In this document: positions 44,046 through 55,799 of the stretch, one piece after another
Layout of the letters: each line of letters begins with the position of its first letter
Numbering within the stretch: the first letter of the stretch is position 1
Origin: Gordius sp. MW1
Lineage: Eukaryota > Nematomorpha > Gordioida > Gordea > Gordiidae
Direction of reading: 5' to 3'
NCBI GenBank assembly: GCA_964036665.1
Contig: OZ038529.1
Span: 3,968,001 to 4,032,000, forward strand
Length of the DNA: 64,000 nt
Notes under the pieces: generated by a model
What the model was told of the DNA's origin: nothing
The model's database searches: none
What the model saw: only the letters and a program-made list of their open reading frames with translations
Program-made: the position numbers and the translations under genes

Positions 44046-45854
44046 TCGAATGGTTTAACAAAGTAGACAATAAATCTAAATTGTATGTAAAAATTTAGTT
44101 TATATTAAATAACTATAAAAAGGTTTTATAATAACAATGTATTGATATCAAAGAATTGCCTGTCAAGACTATAGATATGAGCACTTTATTATAAATAAAC
44201 AACAATATATTAGTTTGTTATATATAAATATATGATTTTATTTTTTATTATATACGATCATGTATATAGTTTATATCAAAAAAACTGATATTTATGCGAT
44301 TGTATATAATGTATTACCTTGTTTTAACACTTTTTTCTTTGACAGTAATTTAATTGTACTTAAATTTTATAAATAATTAGTAGTAGTATTAAGGATAAAA
44401 TATTGTAAATTAAATAATATATAGTTTTATATCAACAAATTAAAATGATTGTTTTAATTAATATCATTTTGCCTATAACATGTGAACAAAATGCTTAATA
44501 TTGTGGATACTCTTATATTATTTGTATAAGTATAGCAATGGCTTATCTAAATTCGCACAAACCTATTACTATCTTAATCTTATATATTTTTGTAATTATA
44601 TGTGTAGTTTTTATATAATATTTTATAATTTTATAATGTTCTATATTAGCACAAGATCTGGAGAAGGAAAAAATGGCAGTTTTATAATAATATATTCTTT
44701 ATGAAAAGGGTTTGTAAGGAAACACCCATTATAAGATATAGATGATTCATAGATATTGAGAAATGTAAGTGCTTAAACGAGAAGGAACGTGACATGGTGT
44801 CTTTGAATACTCTTTTGTCAGATACCCAATACTTTTAAATAATGGAAAGGCACAAATTTCAAGAGTGCATTATAAAAAATTGTTGTTTGTTAAGAAATAA
44901 TGTTACTTTAACATTGTAAATAAACTTTTTGTTTGCATTTTATATGTATATAGCATACATTGATATTGTTCTCAAAGTTTTTAGTAATTACGACTTTTTG
45001 ACTCTTATATTATATGTTGCATGAAATTTGAAACACATGATAAAATATAAATGCTTCCTCTCATATATAACAATCATATCCATGTCAAGTCAAAACATCC
45101 AAATTTCTTCTAACTCTAAAAATTTATTTATATGTCAATTTTATTCTCAGAGGATATACCCAAAAATTATCAAATAATTTAGATGATATAAGTATAGTAG
45201 TTAAATTATAAAGCTCCGACTTGGACATAAACACATAGCTAGCATATGTGCTCGGACGCATAAGCTTTGTCATCAAGAGGGGTAATATGCTTAAGTGGTT
45301 AAGTTGTAACAGCAAATACAAGCTCAAGCAGTAGGAATATGAGTTTGTTAACAATTTTAAATAAAAGTAATTTTGTACGAGCAATTGCTGAGAGCAAGTT
45401 GCTCATACATTTTGCTCAAGGAATGTGTTAATTAATTATGTGACATATCGCCTATCCCCTCTCTCTCATAGCATGAAACTCTGACACTGTATCCTACTCG
45501 TGATTAAAGTAGGATACACAGTGCTTGTGAGGGGGCAGAGCTCACAGTGAGCAATGCTCACTGGAGCAAATCACCATCACTAGATATAAGAAGATAAATG
45601 GTATAAGTTATGGTATAAAATAAATTACAATTATCATATACTTTAAATTAATGAAGAGTTAATTAATAATTATAATTGTAAAACAACTCAATTTAATTTC
45701 TTTTTCACTCTTAAAATTCCCCATCTTTCATTCAAACGATTTTATGTATAATATTTTGATAAAATCACACAAACACCCCTACAAAGGGTTCTCAACTATA
45801 CTAGCTATTTAGAGCGTCCCTTATATTTTTACACAATAGAAAAAATTTTTGTAG
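44046..45854. other. AT-rich intergenic DNA
   Basis: No gene seen. A 13-bp stem (ACTGTATCCTACT with AGTAGGATACACAGT) lies at 45487-45525. Confidence 0.5.
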
Positions 45855-45990
45855 GAGTTTTAACGATGACATTACTGCCCGCAAACGGGCAAAAGTTCCC
45901 TCCATTCTTAAACTGTCAGATCCCTATCTCGAAGGGCAGATGCGTCCTGACGATTCGTCACGTGTCCCATGGGACAGGTGATAATTTTGG
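45855..45990 (+). other. GC-rich exon-like island
   Basis: Preceded by a pyrimidine-rich AG (TTTTTGTAG) and ending at a perfect GTAAGT. Two frames are open. One reads DDITARKRAKVPSILKLSDP, YLEGQMRPDDSSRVPWDR and stops at a TGA about 11 nt before the GTAAGT. The other starts with ATG 45866 (MTLLPANGQKF) and runs into the donor. Composition is unlike its surroundings, but no partner exon was found, so gene status is open. Confidence 0.3.
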
Positions 45991-46231
45991 GTAAGTAAAA
46001 TGGCAGGCTTTTGAAATGACTTTATATATTCCTTAATTTTCACACTCGTCGACCTCGCGATGTTTCATATTTATGTATGACATTTTCAGGGAATATAATT
46101 TTATTATAGATTAAGGAAACAAAATGCAAAGTAAACTTTAAATAGATACTAACATTTGTATTTAACCCCTTTAGCAATTATTTACACTACCACGTGTGAT
46201 TTCTATAGTATGTTACTTTTCAACAAAGATT

Positions 46232-49200
46232 TTATTCCGAGTCACTAGTAAAATCACTAGTGTCTCGTTCACGCGAAATAGTATCAACATCATGCGAATT
46301 ATTATCAAAATGCGAGTTCGAAGAAAAATTAACAGGATTACAAACGCGCGAAGTACCATTATATGATACAAGTTTAGCTATATTATCTACATAGTTAAAA
46401 ATATTGTAATTACGCGATGTATCCATATATAAATCGCGTAAAATATTAATACGCGTATTTTTATCGCGTACCTTTTTTTTTACAGAATATAATACTTGGC
46501 CTTGATCAATTTGAGAAATATTGATCTCGGCCTTAGTGTTCATTTGAATTAAAAACGCGAGGCAAGTGTATATGTCAGGATGGGATACTCCAATAAGAGA
46601 TTTAAGGGAGTTATGATATCCCTCGAGGTGATTGTTGGTCCTAGGACCAACAGCCTCGTATCTCTGCCACATTTCATAGGGAAATGTGGCAGAGTGGGTC
46701 AACCACGTGTTAAATACATAAGAAAAAAAAGAACATAATTTTGCATGCTGGGAGACAATAGGGTCATCCCAACAGGCTCGAAAAACGGTTAAAACGTCCT
46801 CATATCGCAAGAAAGAGAAGGCGGTCACCCTTCGGACCATTTTTCGAATGGTCATATCACCCAAGTATTCCTTTTTGAATTCGAGTTTTTCAACTCGTCT
46901 CACCAAGGCTTTCGAAAAGTGGAACAAGCAACCTGAAATATAACAAAAATTAGCAATTAAACTGAGAACGACGGCTAATTTTTACCTTTAATAACGGCGT
47001 TCGGGAAACACCTTTGAAGGGCACTCTTTGCAGAGCGTTCAAAGTCTATTTGTATATATGTAGGGTTTAATTCCAAATTAAACCCCAAACAAATATCTTT
47101 AAGTTTCTCAAATATTCGGCAATATGTTAAAGCCTTCCTATCAGGCATAAAAATATAAACTATAGGGATCATATGATCCTTATAGTAGGCATGAATTGTG
47201 TAAAGCTAAAATATCATATATATTAATGTATAAATGTAATTACTTGATAAAAGATACATGGACATACTTTAAAGGTACCATCCATGTAAATGGAGGTTAC
47301 CTCGCACAAGACTCTTAGCAGGGAAGGGGTCCCAAAGATCAACAAATTATTATCATCGTTCCATAAAAGGAACCTTTCATTCTTAGGTGTTAGCGTTTGG
47401 GCATCAGTCAGGTTAATTTGACTTCTGCGCGCAGGTATAGGCAACCTATTAACAATGGTCCTTTTCATTGTAGACCTCACGGCTTTTAAAGATGGCATAC
47501 CCATGGGAAATTCCGCAAGGTCTGGCACATCAACAAGTCGTGAGCTAATGGTTTCATGGTATAATTTGCTGATTTTTACACCTGGATTTAAGGTAACTGC
47601 GTTTTTCAATTCCCTTCTTGTCACCAGACTCTCGTATTCCTCCCTTGGAGGTTCATGGTTATGTTGACGTTTGACAACAATTTGACCATCAGCCTCCAAA
47701 GCTGTTGCGGGGCAGGAGGAGTCCCTACATTTATAATAAGTTTTCTGCGATACCTTCTTATTTCTAACGTAGAGGTATGAGGAGTAATATAGTAATACTC
47801 CTCCATTTGATTCTATAAATTCCGGGGAAGATGCTAAATTAATTTTAAAAAATTATAAAAAAAAATACATACCTTCAGTCAATTCCATTTGATTTGTAAC
47901 ATCAACTAATAGCATAGCTTCTTCAAGTGAAATATTACCTAGAAATAAATAATTTAGAACATTGTAAAATTACTGTATGTAAAAATGTTAAAGTAATTAA
48001 ATTCAATGCTAATATACTTGTGGGAGCAAATGTTTGGACTGGGAATTGTATAGGCATATGAGGCATTATTGCACAAGATCTCACAGAATAAATTTGACCT
48101 AAAATGTATAAATTAATTCTATGCTAAAATACTTGTGGGAGCAAATGTTTGGACTGGGGCTCGGATAGGCATATGAGGCATTATTGCACAAGATCTCACA
48201 GAATAAATTTGACCTAAAATGTATAAATAAATTCTATGCTAAAATACTTGTGGGAGCAAATGTTTGGACTGGGAATTGTATAGGCATATGAGGCATTATT
48301 GCAGAAGATCTCACAGAATAAATTTGACCTAAAATGTATAAATTAATTCTATGCTAAAATACTTGTGGGAGCAAATGTTTGGACTGGGGCTCGGATAGGC
48401 ATATGAGGCATTATTGCAGAAGATCTCACAGAATAAATTTGACCTAAAATGTATAAATAAATTCTATGCTAAAATACTTGTGGGAGCAAATGTTTGGACT
48501 GGGAATTGTATAGGCATATGAGGCATTATTGCAGAAGATCTCACAGAATAAATTTGACCTAAAATGTATAAATAAATTCTATGCTAAAATACTTGTGGGA
48601 GCAAATGTTTGGACTGGGAATTGTATAGGCATATGAGGCATTATTGCACAAGATCTCACAGAATAAATTTGACCTAAAATGTATAAATAAATTCTATGCT
48701 AAAATACTTGTGGGAGCAAATGTTTGGACTGGGGATTGTATAGGCATATGAGGCATTATTGCACAAGATCTCACAGAATAAATTTGACCTAAAATGTATA
48801 AATAAATTCTATGCTAAAATACTTGTGGGAGCAAATGTTTGGACTGGGAATTGTATAGGCATATGAGGCATTATTGCACAAGATCTCACAGAATAAATTT
48901 GACCTAAAATGTATAAATAAATTCTATGCTAAAATACTTGTGGGAGCAAATGTTTGGACTGGGAATTGTATAGGCATATGAGGCATTATTGCACAAGATC
49001 TCACAGAATAAATTTGACCTAAAATGTATAAATTAATTCTATGCTAAAATACTTGTGGGAGCAAATGTTTGGACTGGGGCTCGGATAGGCATATGAGGCA
49101 TTATTGCACAAGATCTCACAGAATAAATTTGACCTAAAATGTATAAATTAATTCTATGCTAAAATACTTGTGGGAGCAAATGTTTGGACTGGGAATTGTA

Positions 49201-49913
49201 TCGGCAAATGAGGCATTATTGCAGAAGATCTCACAGAATAAATTTGACCTAAAATGTACAAATTAATTCTATGCTAAAATACTTGTGGGAGCAAATGTTT
49301 GGACTGGGGCTCGGATAGGCATATGAGGCATTATTGCAGAAGATCTCACAGAATAAATTTGACCTAAAATGTATAAATAAATTCTATGCTAAAATACTTG
49401 TGGGAGCAAATGTTTGGACTGGGAATTGTATAGGCATATGAGGCATTATTGCACAAGATCTCACAGAATAAATTTGACCTAAAATGTATAAATAAATTCT
49501 ATGCTAAAATACTTGTGGGAGCAAATGTTTGGACTGGGAATTGTATAGGCATATGAGGCATTATTGCACAAGATCTCACAGAATAAATTTGACCTAAAAT
49601 GTATAAATAAATTCTATGCTAAAATACTTGTGGGAGCAAATGTTTGGACTGGGAATTGTATCGGCAAATGAGGCATTATTGCAGAAGATCTCACAGAATA
49701 AATTTGACCTAAAATGTATAAATAAATTCTATGCTAAAATACTTGTGGGAGCAAATGTTTGGACTGGGGATTGTATAGGCATATGAGGCATTATTGCAGA
49801 AGATCTCATAGAATAAATTTGACCTAAAATGTATAAATAAATTCAATGCTATATACATTATTATTACCAATCGATTGCCGTTTTGATGTTTGGGGAATTG
49901 CAGAAAATTGCAT
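46232..49913 (-). CDS. MULE-type transposase gene, FLYWCH finger, 16-fold exon-array N-terminus
   Basis: The exon model (minus) is: 49913-49868 (starts MQFSAIPQTSKRQSI), sixteen 81-nt exons between 49823 and 48018, 47938-47873, 47833-47244, 47205-46986 and 46932-46232 (stop). All phases match (1 throughout the array, then 1, 0, 1) and give 973 codons with no internal stop. The 47833 exon has a FLYWCH zinc finger (LYYSSYLYVRNKK, YYKC, SSCPA, HNH). The catalytic domain has YMDGTFKVC (Asp), YIQIDFERSAKSALQ (Asp), GCLFHF (C-x2-H) and NNHLEGYHNSLKS (Glu), the full Mutator-like DDE set. The C-terminus is Ser/Asp-rich. All key residues are intact, so it is either an active element or a domesticated gene. 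A GTAAGT donor at about 50031 may end a 5' UTR exon. The array part rests on phase and splice signals alone. Confidence 0.82.
48016..49855 (-). repeat. 16 x 115-bp exon-intron tandem array
   Basis: Sixteen units of exactly 115 bp with no indels (ACTTGTGGGAGCAAATGTTT at 48016 and every 115 bp to 49741). On the minus strand each is an 81-nt exon (from GTCAAATTTATT to GCTCCCACAA) plus a 34-nt intron (GTATTTTAGC ... ACATTTTAG). In phase 1 each exon is open and encodes QIYSVRSCAIMPHMP, IQFPVQTFAPT and a split Ser codon. Phases 0 and 2 are not used. Variants are mostly in codons for IQF (IRA, IQS), HMP or HLP, and Cys or Ser; A and B types alternate at one end. Confidence 0.9.
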
Positions 49914-50640
49914 ATTGCTAAAATCCTATCAAATCGGAAAGATAGATTAGCCGTTTAACGTAAAAATATAAAATAGGAACACTTTAGCTATAATATGATT
50001 GGTTGCGCAAGGTTTATGTTATGACACTTACCGGTAGTGTTATGACCATAATGCTAGTCTTATGACATCCCTCTGAGCAAATATTCGCGTGAATTTGATT
50101 GGTCTTCGAATCGATAGAGATTCGAACGGCTGTGCAGAAGCGGTAAGCGGCATATGGTTGCTATGTGCTATAGCCTGAGATCCTTAAAAACGCTATTCCC
50201 AATCACTATGATCGCCAGTCTATAATATGATTAGTCATTCCTACCATCCTATTTGAAGCGATTGGTTATGGTTTTATACCTCTATGTCTATCATCTTTCC
50301 TCTACAAACATTATTTTTTTTTGTAAAAATTCGTTCCCTCATTTGAATTTTGTTTCTATAACATGATACTCTATGGCCTGAATGACAAAATTTCTCTTAG
50401 AAAAACTATCAATTCAAGCCTAACATTTGTTAATAAAAATTTTACAACCCTTAAATTAGACTTATTTTTAAATCGCTGACTAATTTATTATTGAATACTG
50501 CGCAATTTATTACAAGGCGGATCTAGTGGTACTAATCAAAAGGCTCCGGTAATCGGTGGGGACCTAAAAGAGAACGAGAATGCAGGAGAATTAAATTCAT
50601 AAAACTTCTAGATTTAGAATGCCATGTGCATGTATTTTCT
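49914..50640. other. Region upstream of the MULE gene
   Basis: Holds a possible 5' UTR exon end (minus-strand donor ACCGGTAAGTG at about 50031) and an ATAGAGATTCGAACGG word (about 50113) inverted at 44021. No other gene seen. Confidence 0.4.
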
Positions 50641-50741
50641 TTTTATAAATATATATGGTTTATTTGAACGTAAGAACATTATAAAAACAAAGTGTTAAAA
50701 TTCGAAAAATATAAGAGGGGATATAAAACATAATAAAAAAA

Positions 50742-51090
50742 TTATAAATCAAAAGTGTCGCATGTGTCACCTATTAAAAGTGGCCAGCTGTCGGCCAGGG
50801 ATTTAAAATTGTACTTTGCTATAAAAATACCAATTTTTTGTTTAAGTAAAAAATTTGTGGAATATTTAGAAGGCGGGCAGCGACGGCGGATTTCTTTAAA
50901 AAGCTTAATGGCGGCCGGACCAAAAGTCCCAGAACATGAGGCAACGATAGGGGTAAAGATATTAGAGGGTAGGAGGGCCTGGTGTTTTACCGTTTTGCGG
51001 TGTTCGGCGAGGGTCAGAGCGTTGTAGTTCTGATTAGAGAGGGGGGAAATGTCTATGCAGGTGAAATCCCATAGGGGTAGACCACTGCAT
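50742..51090 (-). pseudogene. Non-LTR retrotransposon C-terminal fragment
   Basis: Near copy of 8990-9290, reading LPLWDFTCIDISPLSNQNYN, RKTVKHQALLPSNIFTPIVA and SCSGTFGPAAI, with the same 3' UTR (TTTATTTGAACGTAAGAACA at about 50657). Severely 5'-truncated. Confidence 0.75.
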
Positions 51091-51458
51091 GTATTACCCA
51101 CTAAACAAATCAAGTTTATAAATAAATTTTGTGAGTTCTGTGATAACTAGTCTTTTATACATTTTATTTAACTAATTAACTAATGTCTAATTCTTGTGAA
51201 AGATAACTATAAATTCCCTAAATTATAACATGTCATATTTCATACGAAATGTTCCCTTATTTTGAAAAGAGATTTGAAAGAGAATATTTAATGTAAAAAC
51301 AGCATGATAATTTTTATGTGTACAAATGCTCAAGCCTTAATTATTCATAAAAACTGGAGAAAGTTTCATAAAAATTATTGGTGAAATAATTTTAAGTTGT
51401 GAAAAAATAGATACTTGTAAACTTCCTTTATAAAGGCTTAAACAAACTAAGCAAACAA

Positions 51459-51530
51459 GCCGTGATCGTATAGTGGTGAGTACATTGCGTTGTGGCCGCA
51501 TTAACCCAGGTTCGAATCCTGGTCACGGCA
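51459..51530 (+). tRNA. tRNA-His (GTG)
   Basis: 72-nt cloverleaf: acceptor stem GCCGTGA with TCACGGC, D arm TATAGTGGTGAGTA, anticodon loop TTGTGGC, T arm CCAGG-TTCGAAT-CCTGG, discriminator A. A U-U mismatch closes the anticodon stem. No intron. A T5 pol III terminator follows at about 51533. Confidence 0.95.
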
Positions 51531-51777
51531 TATTTTTATATTTTTTATATCATCTATACAAATATTTTTAATGTTTAAAGAAGCAAATATTAATCGTAAA
51601 TTTGTGGATTTTAAATTCACCCATCTGATATTCCTTATTTTATAAATAATTATTTTGCGAAAAGGCTATAAATATGAAGTGACAATTGGTGTGAATATTG
51701 AATTCATGCGAATGACATTTGCTGAATGTATACTTTTATCGTAATTTTTACTTTTTTATAATATTCTTATTAGAGAC

Positions 51778-53065
51778 CTGCACGACCCGGCCCGGCCCGC
51801 GGGCCGGGCTTCTGCCTAAAAATAAAACAACGGGCCGGGCCTGGACGGGCCGTCATATAACTTCACGGGCTCGGGCCGGGCCTAGTTATACTTAAGGCCC
51901 GTTAAAAGCCCGTAATCAATTAGATTTAATATAAAAGAAGGTTTTTTTTATAATGTTCTAATTTACAATGATTTTATGTATATTAAATTAACAATTTCAT
52001 TTTCGTTCATTAATTCATCAATATCTCAACGCGCATTATAAATGTAAAGATAATTTATACACGTGATCCCATGGGCGGCAATTTAAATTAGAAGGGGGCA
52101 CTTTAGATAGGGCAAAAAATGTTTTTTACATCAAGAATTTTTGGTTTTGGAGGGGGCAGCTGTCTATCCCTGCCTCCCATTTATACCCTCTAGCAAGATT
52201 GAGTGAATTAATTTAATATTATATAAGATTCTTTATATTAATTGCTATACAATTTCTGGGCTCTTGGTTGTCCCGTCTTGTCCAACATGTAATTTTTCAA
52301 TAATTGCCGTGGAAACTTATACGCGTTTTAATTGATGTGGCTTGCTTCTGTAAAAGACTTTTATTTTACTTTTGCAAATAGAGTTAATGCCTGCTGATTG
52401 GCTTTACTATTTTCGACCTCGCTGACCTTAAATTCCATTATTGTTTTTGTGCCCGACTGATTACATTTAATGAATTTCTTTGTGCAATTTGTCTAGGTTG
52501 TTGCTAAATATCGGATAATCACGAAACAGGCTATAATTCCCTGCGAATTAATCCTGACCGTTGCTTACATCTACTTTATCTGACCCCGGCCAATGCCAAA
52601 ATTTATATGCTCATTATAATTAATAATTTAAAAACAAATTCTAAAATTTATTTCTTCAAGTTGTAAAATATCACTGTTTTTTCATTTAATATCAATAACC
52701 TAATTATTTAAAATGGTGGAAAAGCAAAGAAGCCAAGTAACATTATTAAAAACATTATAACCTTAAATAATGGTTCTGAAAGTTTATTTGGCTTATATGG
52801 TTTTGTGTATCCCAAAGTGCCACTGTAGGTCGTTTCTTAAAATATAGAAGAACTCGCGGGAATTACCTATTAATTATTTCTACGATATTTTCAACATTTT
52901 TAACACATACATATTGTTTACCATATTGATAAAAAAGTTAACAAAAAAAATAAAAAATTTACGCCCGGGCTGGGCTTTGTTTTATATTAGCGGGTCGGGC
53001 CCGGGCTTTAAAATGTTTATTACGGGCGGGCCGACTGACCTAAATAGGCCCGTTCTCTATCAATT
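51778..53065. mobile_element. hAT-like element with GGCCCG-rich inverted ends
   Basis: The left end TAGAGACCTGCACGACCCGG is followed by clustered GGCCCGGCCCG words to about 51920. The right end has the same words inverted (GCGGGTCGGGCCCGGGC, 52990) and finishes GGCCCGTTCTCTA. TAGAG ends resemble hAT. A degenerate CATGGGC-type MITE is nested at about 52070-52195. No transposase seen. A partial left end is at 58120-58230. Confidence 0.55.
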
Positions 53066-53826
53066 ATTTACCATATGAACTAAATAAATTAAGATTAAAA
53101 AGAAAACAAAAAACAAACAATGTTAAAAAGGTGATCCATCATAATATAAAAGAGGGAAGAGAGAGAGAATCATGCTCGGAATTAGAATAGTATGAAGTTT
53201 AAAAAAAATTGCAAAAATTATAAATAAAATTGGTAATGATTTAGATGATTTTTTAAGTAATTTTATTAATTATAACTTTTTAAGATACTGGAAAACAATT
53301 ACCCCCTTTCCCCCCTGTCTACCTCAATGATTTATATTTTATAATCGTATATATATTAACTTTATAAAACGAAACATTTTCTTTTAAAAGTGGAAAAAAA
53401 ACAGGCGCTCTTCTACTCTGAGTTTCAAGTTTTACCACTCACTAGGAAGTGAAAAGATTTTTCAACGCCGTCTCTCTCGCACTCTTCACCATTTTATAAG
53501 TATTAAAATATAAAACAACAACCCGTATCACTATCACTAATTTTTAAAATATATCAATTCCAGTTTTTTAATAATAAATTTAATAAGATTCATAAAACTT
53601 CTTTATATCTTAGAGATAATTTTATTATTTTTAAAAGGAGCGCTAACTTTTTTTTTCTTCAAAAAATTCACTTTCACCCCCCCCCCCTTCTCATTGCTGT
53701 AATGAAAGTGGTAACTGACTACGACTAGTATGGCCAGAAAATATAGATTGAGAGAGGAAACAAAGAACTGTTTTTTAACAACTTTTAAACATTTCCGGCT
53801 GAGTAGTTTAGTTTGAAGCTTTCACA

Positions 53827-54028
53827 ATGACTCAGTTCAAATTAAACGTGATACAGTCGCTATTGTACTATGAAGATAATTCGCAAAATATGTATGGACC
53901 AAAAACTCAAAAACATGGTAACGCTAGTTTCATTTAATTCAATTTAAATTATTATGAAATTGCTTTTTATGATTATTTAAAAATTTGTATTACACATTTC
54001 AGCAATCAGATATTATTCTTCCATTTGA
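53827..54028 (+). other. Possible two-exon small ORF
   Basis: ATG at 53827 opens a frame (MTQFKLNVIQSLLYYEDNSQ ...) to a donor at 53918. A phase-matched acceptor (ACACATTTCAG) at 54002 leads to a TGA at 54026-54028, giving 38 aa. It may instead be the first exon of a longer gene. Not recognised. Confidence 0.3.
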
Positions 54029-54063
54029 GAGGCGGGGGTAGTTTCTAACCCTGACCATAACTT

Positions 54064-54231
54064 CATGGGCGTAGCCGGCCGCCCCCGCCCCCCCCTCCCC
54101 TTAATTTACGAGAAAAAAAATGTTTGAATGCAAAAACTTTAAAAAAATAAAAAAAATTATGTTTTGCCCCCCTCTAATTGAACTTTTAAACGTTTTGCCC
54201 CCCCCTAATCCAAAACCTGGCTACGCCCATG
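54064..54231. mobile_element. CATGGGC-type MITE with perfect 8-bp TSD
   Basis: CATGGGCGTAGCC to GGCTACGCCCATG, flanked by CATAACTT on both sides (54056-54063; 54232-54239). Confidence 0.9.
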
Positions 54232-54544
54232 CATAACTTATAAAAATGTAAAATTAACTAGGAACTTATAAAAGTGTGCAAAAAATAACTAAGCGTAAAA
54301 GAGATGGGCGTTATAATCATAGACCGTGCCAGGGGGAAGCAAAGGGGGCAAATTTAAAAAAATTGTAAAATATATTTATGAAAAATATTCCTGAATTTTT
54401 ATTCGGTTATTTTTAAACATATTTCTCTAAGCTTTTACAAACTTACTATTTTTATCGTATTAAGCAACATTTAATCGCAAAAATAGGCTTTCGCTATATT
54501 TATCTACCTTGGTTTATAAAGCCTAAATTATCTTTAATTTATAA

Positions 54545-54617
54545 GCCGAAATAGCTCAGTTGGGAGAGCGTTAGACTGAAGATCTAAAGGTCCCTGGTTC
54601 AATCCCGGGTTTCGGCA
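54545..54617 (+). tRNA. tRNA-Phe (GAA)
   Basis: 73-nt cloverleaf: acceptor GCCGAAA with TTTCGGC, D arm TAGCTCAGTTGGGAGAGC, anticodon stem-loop TTAGA-CTGAAGA-TCTAA, T arm CCTGG-TTCAATC-CCGGG, A73. A T-rich terminator follows. Confidence 0.97.
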
Positions 54618-54642
54618 ACTTTTTACTTTTTTTTATTATAAA

Positions 54643-54677
54643 GTTCAATCCCGGGTTTCGGCAATTTTTTACTTTTC
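54643..54677 (+). repeat. Duplicated 3' end of tRNA-Phe
   Basis: GTTCAATCCCGGGTTTCGGC and the following T-rich terminator repeat the 3' end of the tRNA gene 45 bp downstream. No 5' half is present. Confidence 0.9.
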
Positions 54678-54699
54678 TATTATTATTAAAGGATTTTTT

Positions 54700-55799
54700 A
54701 TGATACAAAAAAGTGCATTTGAAATTTTATTTTTATGTAGTAAACATAATTGTTCTTTATAATATATCAAAGGTCTTGGATTGAGGCATGTGAGGGCTAT
54801 TGCTCCCTTAGAATTATTTTTTTAACAAAATTTAAAAATAATCCCTCCCTCAAGAGTTAATATTGTCCACACATGCGCGTGGCAAAAATATAGGGAGGGG
54901 CAGAATAATTTTTTTTTTGAAATTTAAGCCTTTTAGATTAAATTTTGAATTTTTAGCCACTCCTCCCTGGCTGCCCCTGGCTACGCCCATGTGGCAATCC
55001 CTTCTTAATTCTATTTATTCAACAAATATTAATTTCTTAAGATGGTCTCAATTTCTATCAAATTTAATTTAAAAACGGCGGTTTAAAGTCAATCTTATCC
55101 ATGAAAAACTCCTTCATTTAAGAAAATTATTAAGTTTTAAATGAGCAAACCATAGCAAAAATTAAAGTGAATGTCCTTTGAGTTAATAAATATTATTTCC
55201 CCCCGTTTTTTCAAGAATCATTATCTCCTTTAGCCATGCTTTGCCTAACAATCCCCACACATGGTTTAAATCAAGATGGGATAGGAAGAAGAGGTACTTT
55301 CAATTACAACAAACATAATCTCGTATCCTTTCTTATTCATTAACAAACCAGCTGTTTTTCCTAAAAATTTAATTTATTATTTTTTTAAAAAATTAAAATG
55401 TCATTATATTATAGCCCCGTCCCATCTATAAAATCAAGGGCGCTGGGGGTGGGGCTAGGTAAAAAATATTTTTCAAAAAAATTTAATTTTTAACGTGGAG
55501 GCAGTAGTCATCGGTCAGACCATTAAAATAATTTTGTTTTATTTCATCACTATATTAGAAGTTAATTAATGGATGATTGTTATCTTAGTTAACTAATCTA
55601 TTATCAAAACCTTTACCCCCCCCCCTTCCCCCTCCCTTCATAACTATAAAGGTTGCTGATCTTTCTTTTAAACTTTTTATCTATTTATATTTTAGGATTC
55701 TTCAAATTTATATCATCAAAAGGGTTTTAAGTAATAAAGATAACATTGTAATTTATGAAGTTTTTACTATTTAAAAGCTTGCATAATTTAGCTTCTAAG
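54700..55799. other. AT-rich intergenic DNA
   Basis: No gene seen. MITE-like G-rich/C-rich debris at 54860-54990 and 55430-55650. Confidence 0.5.

Noticed and set aside
48016-49855. CRISPR-like regular array
   Set aside because: The whole 115-bp unit is repeated with no unique spacers, and the locus is eukaryotic; it is an exon-intron array.
52050-52200. Separate gene in the GGCCCG element
   Set aside because: Only a nested degenerate MITE; no coding sequence seen.
54862-55072. ORFs across MITE-like G-rich/C-rich segments (also 5833, 6561, 40279, 40998, 55727)
   Set aside because: They translate MITE halves and flanks in arbitrary frames.
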